Below, in pieces: positions 43,553-58,472 of a stretch of 64,000 nt of DNA (the first letter of the stretch is position 1; each line of letters begins with the position of its first letter). A model generated the notes under the pieces. That model did not search any database and was not told where the DNA came from. It saw only the letters and a list, made by a program, of their open reading frames with translations. The position numbers and the translations under genes were made by a program. The stretch comes from Cristatella mucedo. Taxonomy: Eukaryota > Bryozoa > Phylactolaemata > Cristatellidae. The stretch lies in assembly GCA_009760855.2 (NCBI GenBank), contig WPIO01000180.1, forward strand, positions 310,001 through 374,000. Direction: 5' to 3'.

Positions 43553-46235
43553 CTGAAATTAACTGACTCTAATAAGCAGCATAGATCAATAGTTTTCACC
43601 CAGAGCAAAGTCTGTTACTCGGCTCTCTCGCAAAGTTCTATGACACAATAATCAGTCAGCAGCCGAATTAGGTCTACCGGGCAGCATCCAATGGAGGTTT
43701 CAGATACTGTTTAAGATGCCTCTCGTCTGACACCAATCTAGCAGGATCTGGCGTGCTTCGGCAATACACAAACCGAGTAGCTAGTGTAGAAAAGTGCACT
43801 ATAGAATAATAATAATAATTATTATAATAATGTACTTGATAAAGCGCCCTCAGAGAACTTAATCTCTTTCTAGGCGCTTTACATTTGCGGCAAAGGGAAA
43901 TGCAAATGAACGGTAGGTAAAATCATGCTTGAAAAACAAACAAAATTAATAACATGGTTAGGGGTGACATGCACAGGGTCAGCATGCAAATGTGGTTAGT
44001 GGCAGCATGCACAGTGTCAGCACGCATAAGCACGTGAAGGACGAATCATAGGGACCCACTAAATGCTGTCTTAAATAGGTGTGTTTTTAAGTTCCTTTTA
44101 AATGTGGCCAGGTCAGGGGACGTTCTGACGCAGGTCGGGATGGAGTTCCAGGCTTTGGGAGCATACGAACTAAATGCACGGTCTCCGAAGGATTTGAGGT
44201 TTTTACGAGGTATTTCTAGACTGTTGGATTCCGAAAAGCTGGTGGTACGATGCTTGGCCTGATGGGGGAGTATGTCGGAGAGATAGGCTGGACAAGCTTT
44301 TAGCAAACATGTTGTTGATAAAGTGCGACGTTACCAGCAAACTTCTTCAAATAGTAGTAAAAATAACATTCTTGCAGAAAAATATAGTGCCCTAAAAGAA
44401 ATTTATTTATTTCTAACCCCCTTTCATGGTGTGGAGGAAGCGTGATTGAACGGTTAGTCGTAGCAAGCTTAAAGACATGGTTAGAGTGACATGCAAGGGG
44501 TCAACACGCTTAATTTAATAGCAGCTTGCAGCATCAGCACATATAGGCATACAGAGGACGAATCACGTTGAAACACCAAATGCTGTGACATATAGGCGTA
44601 TTTTTAGTTTTTTTAATGTCCACAAACAAATTAGGGTGTACCGTGGCGTCATTCGGGAGTGATTTGTAGGCTTTGGAAGCGTCGATAATAAGGCATGGTC
44701 TTAAAAGGATTCAAGATTCCTCTGAGGTAAGCGTAAACAAGTTTATTCAGCAAAGCGACGGTAAAATTGCCTAGCCAGGCGGAGTTGCAGATCTGATAAG
44801 TTGGTTAGGGCTGAAGAAATAAAATACCTAAAAGTGAATAACAGAAATTTGAAGTCGATGCGTTGCAGGACTGAGAGCCCACATGTTGGCGAAAAGTGGT
44901 AGCACGTGGCAGCTCATGTGGACGCTCACGATAGACAAGAGTAGCTGTGGGCATTTGTACCAGCCGTAGGCGCCTGATTGCACAGGCTCCGAGACCAGCT
45001 AGTACTTATGGAAGTAGAGTCGGTACTTACAAATGCATTGGTCGATACGTATGTATTATCACTGTCTATAAAAGTTTGAATTTTAGCAATTTTACGTTGA
45101 TACAATCAGGCACACTTTATTGTTCAGCTGATTTGGTCGTCTAACGAAAGGTCACCTTTGAACAATACACCTAGATTTACTGCAGATTTAACAGGAGATA
45201 TGCCTCCGAAGTCGATTTTGAGGGTGAATTTTTCCGATTTGTGAATAACACTTGTTTTTTCTGGTCAGAAATGTGATATTTCCCTTCATTCAATTAGAAA
45301 ACGTTGGTTAAAATTAAAAGCTATAAGCTTCCAGCTATGTGTGGAAGTCATCAATACGTGCAGGGAAGAAGTTGAGACAATTCAAACGGCTAGATGGCTA
45401 CGATAGATTAAATCCAAGGTACAACTAAATGGCATTTTCATAGAACTGAAAGCCTTGATGCAGTTGCTCAATCACACTTAAAGCAGGTCAAGTAAACGTT
45501 GTATTACTGTGCCAGCGATGGCCAGTCGATATGAGAGGCATTAGAAATTGACTTGGTGATTTACATTAAAAAAACGCTGGATAACTAGGCAAAACAATGA
45601 AAGACATTCTACCTAAGTCTGCCCTTCTAATGAGGTCCTTAGACACTCGAAGCATTGCCGACTCAGTAGAGTTTCAAATCTAGTAGGTCGGATGGTCTCA
45701 CCTCTTTCGCTGCACTCATCAATAACATCCGCACATAGCTGGCAACCAACTTTCCTAAATTAAATGACAAAAACTAATTTGCTATTCATAGAAAACCAAG
45801 TGGGATTCACAAAAGGGAAAACCTAGCCCTCAAAATCGGCTGTGCTGGCTACTGCTGATTCAACAGGTGATATTGACTGCTTAATCAGGAATAAATCTAG
45901 GTGTCGCATTCTAATGTGACCTTTAATTGGACGACCACACCTGCTTCGTAGAAAAGTCTGCCTAATTATATCTACAACCAGACTAACACTATCTAGGACA
46001 GCATTTAGCGGGTCCCTGTGATTCGTCCTTGATGTGCTTATGCGTGCTGACACTGTGCATGCTGCCACTAACCACATTTGCATACTGACCCTGTGCATGT
46101 CACCCCTAACCATATTATTCAGTTCGTTTGTTTTTCAAGCATGATTTTACTTACCATTCCATTGCATTTCACTTTACAGCAAATGTAAAGCGCCTAGAGA
46201 GAGATTAAGTTCTCTGAGGGCGCTTTATCAAGTGA

Positions 46236-46267
<32 letters not shown>

Positions 46268-49200
46268 CTAAAAAGGTTTGAAGTTTTGATTTAAGAGTTC
46301 AGCTGGTCTGCTGAAACTCACTCCAGTGTCTTTGATTGGAGCGGTAAGAAACTAGATGGGTCCACTTGAGGCAAGGATGAGCAAGTGTACATCAGAACTG
46401 ACAGCTTGATGATGAAAATGCTACTAATGTAGCTCATACTAATCAATCGTACCAAAGGCCGAGCCAAGCTTTTATAAAAACGTTGATGAATCTAAGATGC
46501 ACAATCCAACAATGCAGATGTCAAAGAGAAACCATCTGCTTAACTACTCCCAGGTTAGTTCATGACCTAGTGATCGCTGTGACTATCACCTGGTCGCTTC
46601 TTTATCTCAATAATAATTATCCACTTGGTAAAGCGCCCTTAGAGAACTCAGTCTCTTTCTACGCGCTTTGCATTTGCTGCAAAAGAAACACTATCAAATG
46701 GTGAGTGATATCAGGCTTAATAAGCAACGTGACTGACGTGGTTAGGGATGGCATGCACAGGGTCAGCATGCAAGTGTGGTTAGTGATGGCATGCAACGGT
46801 GTCAGCAAGCATTAGCTCATAAAGGATGAATCACAGGGATAAACTAAATGATATTATAGATAGGCGCATTTTTAATTTCTTTTTAAATTCGGTCAAGTCG
46901 GGGATGTCATGACGCAAATCGGAGTGAGTTCCAGGCTATGGGAGCGTAAGAAGTAAGTGCAGGGTCTTCAAAGGATTTTAGGTTCGTGCGAGATATAGAT
47001 AAACAGCTAGACTCCAAAAAGCTGATGATACAACGCTTAGTTTGGTGGGAAGTAAACTTGGTATGTAGGCCGGAGCAAAAGAATGAAGGGTCCTAAAAGT
47101 GAGCCACAAAACCTTGAAGTCGATCCGTTGCTTGACTGTTGGCCAGTACAGGTCGGCGATAAGTTGTGTTATGTGGTAACTGTGAAGCTCACGACAGACT
47201 ATACTAGCTGAAGAGTTATGCACCAGCTGTAAGTGCATGATTGCATATGCTTTTGATACCATCGATCACAAAGTACTTCTAGAGCGCCTCTCATCTCGCC
47301 TGGGCATCACTGGCACTGCTCTGCAGTGGTTCAGGTCCTATCTCAGTGGGAGACTCCAGAGTGTTGACGTGAATGGACAAAGATCATCTGAAGTACCTCT
47401 AAAATATGGAGTACCTCAGGGCTCTGTGCTAGGTCCGGTCCTTTTCACCGTTTATACTCTCCTTCTCCCTGATGTGATTGCCAAGCACAATCTGGGCTTT
47501 CACTTCTATGCGGATGACACTCAGTTGTACCTTTGCTTTGATCCCTCCCAGCCTTCGAGCACCTCAAATTCTCTCAACTCACTTGCTGCATGCATTGATG
47601 ACATCCGATCATGGATGGCAGCAAATTTTCTAAAACTAAACGATGATAAAACTAACTTACTAGTTATGGGCAAACCTAGTGTTATTCAGAAATTGGAAAG
47701 GCTGACTTTCAAAATTGGCTCTGCCAGCATATCTCCAGTTGAATCAGCTCGAAATCTAGGTGTCATATTCCAAAGCGACCTCTCGTTAGACGACCACATC
47801 AGCTCCACAGTCAAATCAGCCTATTTTCAGCTTCATAACATTGCTAAAATTAGGGCTTGTTTAGATAAGGATACCACGTCCAAGTTGGTCCATGCATTCC
47901 TGACATCTCGTCTCGACTTCTGCAACTCACTGCTTACTGGCCTACCAGCATATGCGATCAGGCGATTGCAGCTGGTGCAAAATTCTGCAGCTAGGCTTGT
48001 CTGTCGTGAGCGTCGCAGTTGCCACATTACTCCACTTCTCGCCGACCTGCACTGGTTACCAGTCAAGCAACGGATTGACTTCAAGGTTTTGTCGCTCACT
48101 TTTAGGTCTCTTCATTCTATGGCTCCAGCCTATCTTTCAGATATACTACCCCATCAGGCAAAGCATCGTACCACTCGCTTTTCGGAATCCAACAGTCTAG
48201 AAATACCTCGTACAAATCTTAAATCCTTTGGAGACCGTGCATTTAGCTCGTATGCTCCCACAGCCTGGAACTCCCTCCCGACCTGCATCAGAACATCCCC
48301 TGACCTGACCACATTTAAAAGAAACTTAAAAACATACCTATTTAGGACAGCATTTAGTGGGTCCTTGTGATTCGTCCTCAATGTGCTTACGCGTGCTGAC
48401 ACTGTTCATGCTGCCACTAACCACATTTGCATGCTGACCCAGTGCATGTAACCCCTAACCATGTTATTCATTTTGTTTGTTTTTCAAGCATGATTTTACT
48501 TACTATTCTATTGCGTATCACTTTGCAGCAAATGTAAAGCGCCTAGAAAGAGATTAAGTTCTCTGAGGGCGCTTTATCAAGTGCAATATTATTATTATTA
48601 TTATTATTATGCCGGTAGGTCAGCAATCAGTGAGTTACAGAAGTCAATACGGGATGTCGCAAATGAAAGGACCAACTTAGATGACGAATCCCTATCTAAA
48701 TAATCCCAAATTTTAGCAATTTCATGTAGCTAAGAGTAGGCAAACTTGATTGTGGAGCTGATTTGGTCGTCTAACAAAAGTTCACTTGGAACATGACACT
48801 TAGATTTCGTACGGATTCAATAGGAGTTATGCTGAAGAGCTGATTGCCAGCGTTAGTCTTTTCAATTTCTGAATCGCCAGATACACAAGATCAGAGAGTC
48901 CATCCATAGGGTGGCACCACTTCTTCTGGTCTCCTGCCACTCAATTTTTTGAAGCACTGCAATGCCTACGTTCAAAGAGGTCACGAATTAGTTAATGACG
49001 AAGGTCGCATTTTAATCAAAGAAGGTAACTAGTAATCAAGAATTCATTCCAGTGTCCTGCTTTATCTATGCATAGATCTATGCAGCCTTGCATGATTAAC
49101 ATAGCAAATATGGCATATGCCTCCGTCCATCTCTTCAGAGCATTTCAAAATGCTTTATTCGGGCCATCATTTAACAGCATCAATTGACCAAGCGAAGTTA

Positions 49201-52200
49201 AGCAACTTTTATGCAGTCTTCCTTTTACAGCTCCTATCAAAGACACTGGGTTAAGTGGTTTCAGATCGGCCGAATTCTTCTTTTTAGTGCAGATACATAA
49301 AAACATAAGCATAATTCATTTGTGTAGCGCCCAAAGAGAACTTAATCTCTATCCAGGCGCTTCAGATATGCTTCGGGGCTCGAGCCCACGACGTCAGCCA
49401 GACCTCTGTAGCGGCGTGCAGCTTAACCGTAGGACCAAACCAGCTCGGAATCTCCCAAACCATTTGTTTGCACCAGTTGCACGAGTTTAAAGCCAAAGTT
49501 GGAGTCCTGAATGATTAGAATTGCAGTCATCTTGACCCGCGAAAAAAAAAGGGAAGTACAACGGTTGTCTGATTCTTCTCAATGCAGGTTCTAATTTTGG
49601 CAATATTGCTGTGCACGTTTGAGTAGGCATTAATTGATTTAATTGATTGCACTATCCACGAATAAAAATTACGGAATACGAGCGCATACGCCTATCTAAA
49701 GTTTACCGTGGAGAGATGGTCTGGTGCTGTAAACCTGAGGCTACTGAGAGAAAACGGCAAGCACCAGAGATGTAGGGTAAGGCGAAAGCAGTTAGGCTGT
49801 GACATTAATAACGGCTAAGTAGTTCCGCTACCACTGGTGTTCAAGTTGCTGCCACTCGTGTTGCTGTAGCCCTCTTCGCTGCCCGCTCAGGCTGCTGTCC
49901 CCTCAGGCTGCTGTCCCCTCAGGCTGCTGTCCGCTCAGGCTGCTGTCCCCTCAGGCTGCTGCTTCTTGAGGTTACTGCCCCTCAGGTTGCTCGCTGCCCC
50001 CCAGGTTCGCTGCCGATCTATGCTATGGCCTCCTAGGCGTCAGCCTGCTCAGCAAGCTGCCTCTAGTCTTAGCTACCGCTGGCTTCTGCTCAAGGCTGAT
50101 GCCTGCTATAGCTGCTGCCGCATATCATGCTTCCACTGAGGTTGCTGCAGTTGAGTTTGCTGCCGGCTCGGATTCCTGCCGCCCGGGTTGCTGCTGCTGA
50201 GGTCACTACCCGTCTAGGCTTCTGCACAAATCGCCCTTGCGCCACTACGACAGGGCAGAAGACATGCTCTGTCGTTCAGTAGTCCCGATCGCTCGCAGGA
50301 CAGTCCTAGTAAAAAGACTCAGAGCTGCCAATGGTGAAAGACCTTGAATGCAAGCTATGTCGCTTGATCAATTCTCATTAATCTGGCGATGTAGCAATAC
50401 TATCTGTACAGCAAAAGCATGCACGTATATTTTCGCAGGCTAAATCCTAGCTCATTATACAGAAGTTCCATAGCCAAATGAGTAGTACAATGTTGTAGAA
50501 ATCAAGATTCTTCTTGGAAAGAAATATATTATAGAAATTTTAAATTATATATATATTAAAGAAATATTGTATAGCCAATAACCGGGCAATATTCTTGCTT
50601 ATCTGCTAATATTAAACACCAAGAAATACATTAGAGTTCTCTTAAGAGCTATTTACATGCATTATCATTAATATCAATAACAAGTAAAACCTATTTAAAT
50701 AAAGCTGCATCACCAGACAAGAGAATCTAATTTGGAATGTGCTTTTGTTCCATTCGAACGTTTTGAAGGTTAAATTATTTTTCGACGCTTATATTGAACT
50801 TTAATATCACGAAATTTAATCGAATAAATCTAGGATTTCTCAAAATATTTTAGATTTAATCAAGGAGAGTAAAGCATTTCAGTATTCACTTACTTTGGCG
50901 AGCCTTTCGTTCTGTAGCTCCATCTCTGAGAAGTTTCAGGAACACTCTAACCACCGGATGGTCATGTGCTGCATTGACTGTTAATAGGCTGAGGTAACTC
51001 ACAAAACCTAAAATTAGGAAAGTTAGTTTAAAAAAGCAAAATCGCTAGTGTAATCAATCTATATTGAGTAATAAACCACATGCAGTGCATCAAAATTTAC
51101 ATCATCATAGAATAAAGTAACACATTTAGCTAAAACGCCAGCTTCATTCATGTTTTCCAAGCATTCGAAAGGAGTAGAACAATGATTGAAAGTAATATTA
51201 ACATGTAATGCTGTCTACCGGAGTTGCATTCAAGATGTACGAAACCAAAAGATATGTTGTCTGAAAATTTGGAAGCTATAATCAAGGGCTACAAGCACTT
51301 CTGAAATATTCGTTTTTTACACTGGTAAAACGGTCGCAACTCTTTGTGATATTGATCACCATTGTTTCCAAAGCAAAAACCAAGAGTTTTTTTAAACCGT
51401 CTCAACTTTATTAAAATAAGAGCCTTTGCTTTTCTGATAGCTAAAACTGTAACGGGAACTTTTTATAATACCGAGAGGAAAACCAATCACTATCAGAGCA
51501 CTTTGTACAGGTTCAGGAAATCTTACGTGTAAATCGGTTAGTGATAACGTGCATTGTGTCAGCACTTGTAGATATACAAGCGATAATTCACTAGGACCCA
51601 GAATATGCGTGAGAAGGGTTGTTTTAGGCGGTTTTTAAAATATCTGAAAGTCGGAGAATTTCTAGGAACATCACTAGTAAAGCAAATTTCCAGCTTTAGG
51701 AGAGAATTAGAAAGAGCCTCAAGATTATCAAAATATTTAGGTAGCCCAGATGCACGGTTAGCAAATTCGGTCAGTGGAGCTGCTGGTGGAATCCCTTACC
51801 TGATAGAGAACTAGTTCGGAGTGGTTAAAGGTATATCTTGCATTGTATTTCCTATCATTAGCTTGAATATATGCATATATATATATATATACACACACAT
51901 ATATACATTTAAACATATATATATATATTTATATTTATTCAAACTATAATCACCGTAGCCTTATATTATCACGGAATTTTCCCTGATGGCTAAGCATAAT
52001 GATAGACTGAGGTTTTTGAACTTTTCTTTGGAAAGCAGGCATGCTCCCTTACCCTCCAGCTTCGTAACGATACGGCTATCGAAGAACTTTCAGAGGCTCT
52101 AGATAATTCAAAATATGTTTTCCTAAATTTATTGTTAGTTGGTTTCACAAAAAATCTCTGAAGAACTCTACAGAATTGTTGAGGTCATCTGTAAGACTTT

Positions 52201-52931
52201 TCAAACAACTCAATCGTCTGAATGGTCTTCTCCTGTGCTAATGCATCAGTACAGTTGTGCTGTACTGTGGAGCAGGGTGTTTCCGATTAGGCAATCATGT
52301 GGAGTGCACGATTTTAGAGTGATCCCGCTCCGTCTTGCATAACCGCTCTGGTTCAGATCACAGTGCATCGTTCGCTCAGCAGTTAAGGGTCACGTAGGGT
52401 CAAGCAGAACTCCTATTCAGCTCAGCTGCTGCACCTCAAAACTGAGGACTCACTTAACAACCTACTTAATAGGCACTTTATGGAATATGGGTCTGCACCG
52501 GGCTGATTAGCAGCGAACTGGGACCACTTTGCAAGATTGTTGCTGAAAATCAACGCAAAACTCAAAGCATTTAACTTCGAATTCAATGTGCATTCTACAG
52601 TATAATACAATGAAAATGTAGACAAAATGAAAAAGCTGCTAATAATTGCGTTTTGTCTTCAGCCTATTACGGACAATCTTCAGCCTACTTCTAATTGTTC
52701 TGCCTCTTAATTTAAATACAGTTGCATAGCCACTTGCATGGCCCCCAGGCTTCTGTAATGAGCTAGGATGCACGATGAGCTACGATGCATGCCTTAACCA
52801 TTTTTTTATTGGTTATTATTGCAGAGTACAGAAAATGTGAATAGCCATATTTAATTTATTTGGATGCGATCAAGAGGTTTGATGTGTTCAGGGGGGCGCA
52901 TTTTCTTAGGTTCATGTAAGAATTATCGTGA

Positions 52932-52962
<31 letters not shown>

Positions 52963-55900
52963 TTGCACTTGATAAAGCGCCCTCAGAGAACTTAATCTCT
53001 TTCTAGGCGCTTTACATTTGCTGCAAAGTGATACGCAATAGAATAGTAAGTAAATCATGCTTGAAAAACAAACAAAATGAATAACATGGTTAGGGGTTAC
53101 GTGCACTGGGTCAGCATGCAAATGTGGTTAGTGGCAGCATGAACAGTGTCAGCACGCATAAGCACATCGAGGACGAATCACAAGGACCCACTAAACGCTG
53201 TCCTAAATAGGTATGTTTTTAAGTTTCTTTTAAATGTGGTCAGGTCAGGGGATGTTCTGATGCAGGTCGGGAGGGAGTTCCAGGCTGTGGGAGCATACGA
53301 GCTAAATGCACGGTCTCCAAAGGATTTAAGATTTGTACGAGGTATTTCTAGACTGTTGGATTCCGAAAAGCTGGTGGTACGATGCTTTGCCTGATGGGGT
53401 AGTATATCTGAAAGATAGGCTGGAGCCATAGAATGAAGAGACCTAAAAGTGAGCGACAAAACCTTGAACTCAATCCGTTGCTTGACTGGTAACCAGTGCA
53501 GGTCGGCGAGAAGTGGAGTAATGTGGCAACTGCGACGCTCACGACAGACAAGCCTAGCTGCAGAGTTTTGCACCAGCTGCAATCGCCTGATCGCACATGC
53601 TGGTAGGCCAGTAAGCAGTGAGTTGCAGAAGTCGAGACGAGATGTCAGGAATGCATGGACCAACTTGGACGTGGTATCCTTATCTAAACAAGCCCTAATT
53701 TTAGCAATGTTATGAAGCTGAAAATAGGCTGATTTGACTGTGGAGCTGATGTAGTCGTCTAACGAGAGGTCGCTTTGGAATATGACACCTAGATTTCGAG
53801 CTGATGCAACTGGAGATATGCTGGCAGAGCCAATTTTGAAAGTCAGCCTTTCCAATTTCTGAATAGCACTAGGTTTGCCCATAACTAGTAAGTTAAATAA
53901 GCGAAACATATTCCTGAAATGTCCTCTTACGATTTGCGAATCTTACAAAGTATTTTTACTAGGTCTTTTGGAGATCAAGACCAGAGCTGAGAGTCTCATT
54001 TAGAAAACTATCAACTGTTTGAGAACTCTCGAAGATAACTTCAACGATTGTGGTTTCTGCTAGAATTAATTTCATGCAATATATTTGTTTAGACGTAACC
54101 AACCAATATTTGCATTATGTAGTTTGGGTATTTTTTTACAGAAAGGTGCTGGCGAGAAATGAAAGTCGTGGAGTTTGATTTCCTAAGACTTTGCCTGCGA
54201 ATGACTGACTAATTAAACAACCACTAATTCGGCAAAGTAGACCCAGCCAATCATTTAACTTGCTAGAGCGAACCTGTTGTCATGCATCGGCCTGTTCCTA
54301 CACTAGATTGCCCTAGAGCCCCTAAGCTGCCCATCCTTACTCCTCTGGTAAGAAATAAGCGACTTTCAGTATAATACAGCTAAATCGATGGTGAGAACAG
54401 AATCTCTGGTTTATCTTTCAATTTTAGAGATACGGCTGCTGAGGAAACTTTGAAAAATATATCTCCCCAATCTTCCCAACCACAAGTTTTAACGAGCTTC
54501 TCACAAACCGTAGTCTTACTAAAAAAAATTCTGAGTTGATGACATTCATACATTTATTACTGGAATTTCGTAAGAAATTGCAAAAGGAGCCAATCAAAGA
54601 AGGTCGCACACCTTTTTTTCCATTTCTTCGTTCGCAATATGGTCTAGGCTTTCTCGAAAATATAGCTTGTCTATTAAAATGTAGGAAAAAACTGTTGCCC
54701 AATTTGATTGGACTTATCCATGGATAGTTGATCGAGGAGCCTCAAAGCCGGACTTAACATCATGGAACTCGCTTCCACAATTCTTAAGCAACGACAGCTG
54801 CTTTCCTACTGCAGACTATGGCTAATCCTTTTCAGCGGCCCTGAGCTTCTACTTCAATTTTACACACTACCTTAACTGCACTTCTGATTCTGCTATGCTT
54901 CCCACTTTCTCTTTGTTGCATGAGATGAAATCTTTCAGCTACGGAATGCGTACCGAAAGCCGCTTAGACTGCGAGTGGGCTACACGAAGCTCTCCTGCGT
55001 CGCACCCACATAGTCTTTGTGACTTTGTGGAGTTACAGACGGAGATTCTTTACTTCAAATGGTCCCTCTAAGCCACGATGCTTCACAACCTGAAAAATGA
55101 CCCATCTCGACCTATGGATCTTTCTGGGCACATTAAAGAGGACTAAACAAGATTCAATATGCTGCTGGTTGCCTTAAAATACGGTCCAAATTGACCGGAA
55201 CTTTATCGGAGAAATAAAAATGTGCCATTCCAAAAGTACCTCTACGGTCTTTTCACAATTTATCATCCGGCAATTCAAGGGAAATACGGTTCACTAGAGC
55301 AGAATAACTAACCACAGCACACCGATGTCTCTGAAGGACAGACACAAGTCGATTTGCAGCCACTGGAAGACCTGCGGAGACGCTGGTGCCACCACTGCAT
55401 AAGCAATCAAGTTAGGCCACATCAAGCAATTTCTGACGGCACTAGCAATGAGGGAACGGCTTTCAGGTAACTCCAGTATATCATCACATAGCTTTCAGAG
55501 GCAAAGATCGAAGCTAGCAACATCTTTGTACAACCGATTAAGAAGATTATTAAGTGAGTAATAAACTCCAAGAAGCTGAATAGAACCAATAAAGCATTTT
55601 AAAATAGTGTATGTCAAGTGGTATACAGATATCTTCGGGCTGGTTTGGTTAAGTGATTAAGGTGCTCGCCTCACCTCATCTCGTCTCGACCAAGGTCGAG
55701 GGAAATACTTGAATGAGCATGGTCGTAGCTGCGGCCCAGTATCTATAGTATCTATGTATAGTATGCCTAGGCATGACTGGCACTGAATGTGTGACTGAAT
55801 GTGCGTGCTGACTCTGTGAATGCTGCCACTAACAATACTCTCATGCTTACCCTGTTAGTGTCACCCTAACCATGTTACTCATCTTTCTTTATTAAGCATG

Positions 55901-57647
55901 ACACCACTCACCATTCAACCGCGTTTCCTTTGCAACAAATGTAAAGCGCCTAGATAGAGATCGAGTTCTCTGAGCGTGCTGTATCAAGCACATTACTATT
56001 ATTATTATGTAAGACACCTACTTATTAGAAAGCCATTTTTTGCATGAATTTGGAGTAAATGCTTGCTAACATGGATTCAGTTCTTATAACTTTTGATGTA
56101 TACATAAACCACATGAAGTGAGCTAATTCATTCCTTCTTCGGCAATAAATTAATCTTAAGTGAATCATTGTAATATCAAGTAAATATTTAGGTAATGCTG
56201 GTAATTTCAATATTGCTAAGGCTTGGGAAATTAGTAAATGACCAAATGTAGAAATGAAAATGGCGTCCCGTATTCTAGTTTTATAAATCCATGAAGACTC
56301 TGTGAACCACCAAACATTTGTGCAGCATCATCAAAGCGCTGCTACGTCTAATTTAGCACTTCAATAATTCGGCAGCTCAAAATAAAAGTATATAATCGCA
56401 TTAATCCTGACGTGCCTTATTTTCATGGACTCTGTGTATAAAGTGATACGAGTAAAGTAATCGTGTATCTAGTTTTGCCTAAATTTTCTTACGGAACCTG
56501 ATGAGCATTTGCCTAATGAGCAGCAGTACAATATCTCAGAAAGACTCATCAAGACGACAGATAGAGTCTACCCTTAAAATTGCGGAATTGTATACTTCAA
56601 AATTTAAGTGAGCGGCAGCATAGTAACCAGAGTTATCTTGTCAGTATCTCCTGAACTGTTCAGTTTGCAACTGGTTTGCATTCACAAGAGCACGGGTGGC
56701 ACCTTTATCAAAGAGCACGACCAGTAATAAAGCCCAATAATTAATAAGTCCTCATTGAATATTTCGATAAGAAAGTTTTTTCTTACGGCTTAGATTTCTT
56801 ATCTTACGGCCAATTTAGCTGAGGAAATAGCTTATAATCTAGAAAAAAATAATAGAAAATACTCACCAGCATCCATGGACACAAAACCGGGCATAATGAC
56901 ACTATGGTCAATTCTTGGAATGAGGAAAAGTCCAAGTACCATGCCTTTGAGGACACGCATAATGGCAGTCATAAATCCGAGTAGAATGTTGAAAAAGAAG
57001 TAAAAGAAGCTGACATTGTAGTAGGCGTGCCTGCAATAAAAGGTTGTGCGCAATAGTGTTTAGTTTTCTTTCTCCAAGGCTGTGTGCATAACTTTCGATT
57101 GACAACTGAACCGATCTAGGAGTAACTAATTAATCTGGGTTTTGTATTTATATGTTCACTGTGAAAAAAATTGTTTGGCAAAACTTTAGCTTGTAGTTGA
57201 TTCCGGAGTAGAGAAGAGACGAGACGATGGACCTATTGTTCTCATTCAGCTTTACATTCAGCTAAGAAACATCGCCAAAATAATTCGTGCCGAAAGCCAC
57301 CATCGCTTTGATTGCACCCTAGAAAACTCGCCGGCACAACACACCCTCAGTCTGTGCGGTTTTATGGAACTATAGATAGATATGCTCTACATTGTGTAAG
57401 ATAACATTGGCCGGCTTATCGAGTGTGGAAAAGTCAAAATAGTAATATAGTTCTTTGATTGTTTACTTTGCTTATAGATCATGGTTTTTTCCTTCAAAAT
57501 AAAATCTAAGCATGCTTCCTTAATCGTGAACAACTTTTGCAAAGCATTGCTGCTCGACGGTTAAGTCGTCTATGACATAGCAAACTCATTCAAGCTACTT
57601 CTGTTCGAACTTCCTTGGATCCCTTAGAAACAATAGCTTACTTCCCG

Positions 57648-57725
<78 letters not shown>

Positions 57726-57739
57726 GATCTCACTTTTCT

Positions 57740-57799
<60 letters not shown>

Positions 57800-57813
57800 G
57801 ATCTCACTTTTCT

Positions 57814-57861
<48 letters not shown>

Positions 57862-57868
57862 CTGCTCT

Positions 57869-57912
<44 letters not shown>

Positions 57913-57919
57913 CTGCTCT

Positions 57920-57991
<72 letters not shown>

Positions 57992-58084
57992 TCTCTCCCC
58001 TCTCTCTCCTTCCCTATTTCCCTCACTCTCTCTGCTATTTCTCGCCCTCTCTATACCTGCTCTCTCCCTCATTCTCTCTTATCT

Positions 58085-58150
<66 letters not shown>

Positions 58151-58243
58151 TCTCTCCCCTCTCTCTCCTTCCCTATTTCCCTCACTCTCTCTGCTATTTC
58201 TCGCCCTCTCTATACCTGCTCTCTCCCTCATTCTCTCTTATCT

Positions 58244-58305
<62 letters not shown>

Positions 58306-58398
58306 TCTCTCCCCTCTCTCTCCTTCCCTATTTCCCTCACTCTCTCTGCTATTTCTCGCCTTCTCTATACCCGCTCTCTCCCTCATTCTCTCTTATCT

Positions 58399-58472
<74 letters not shown>

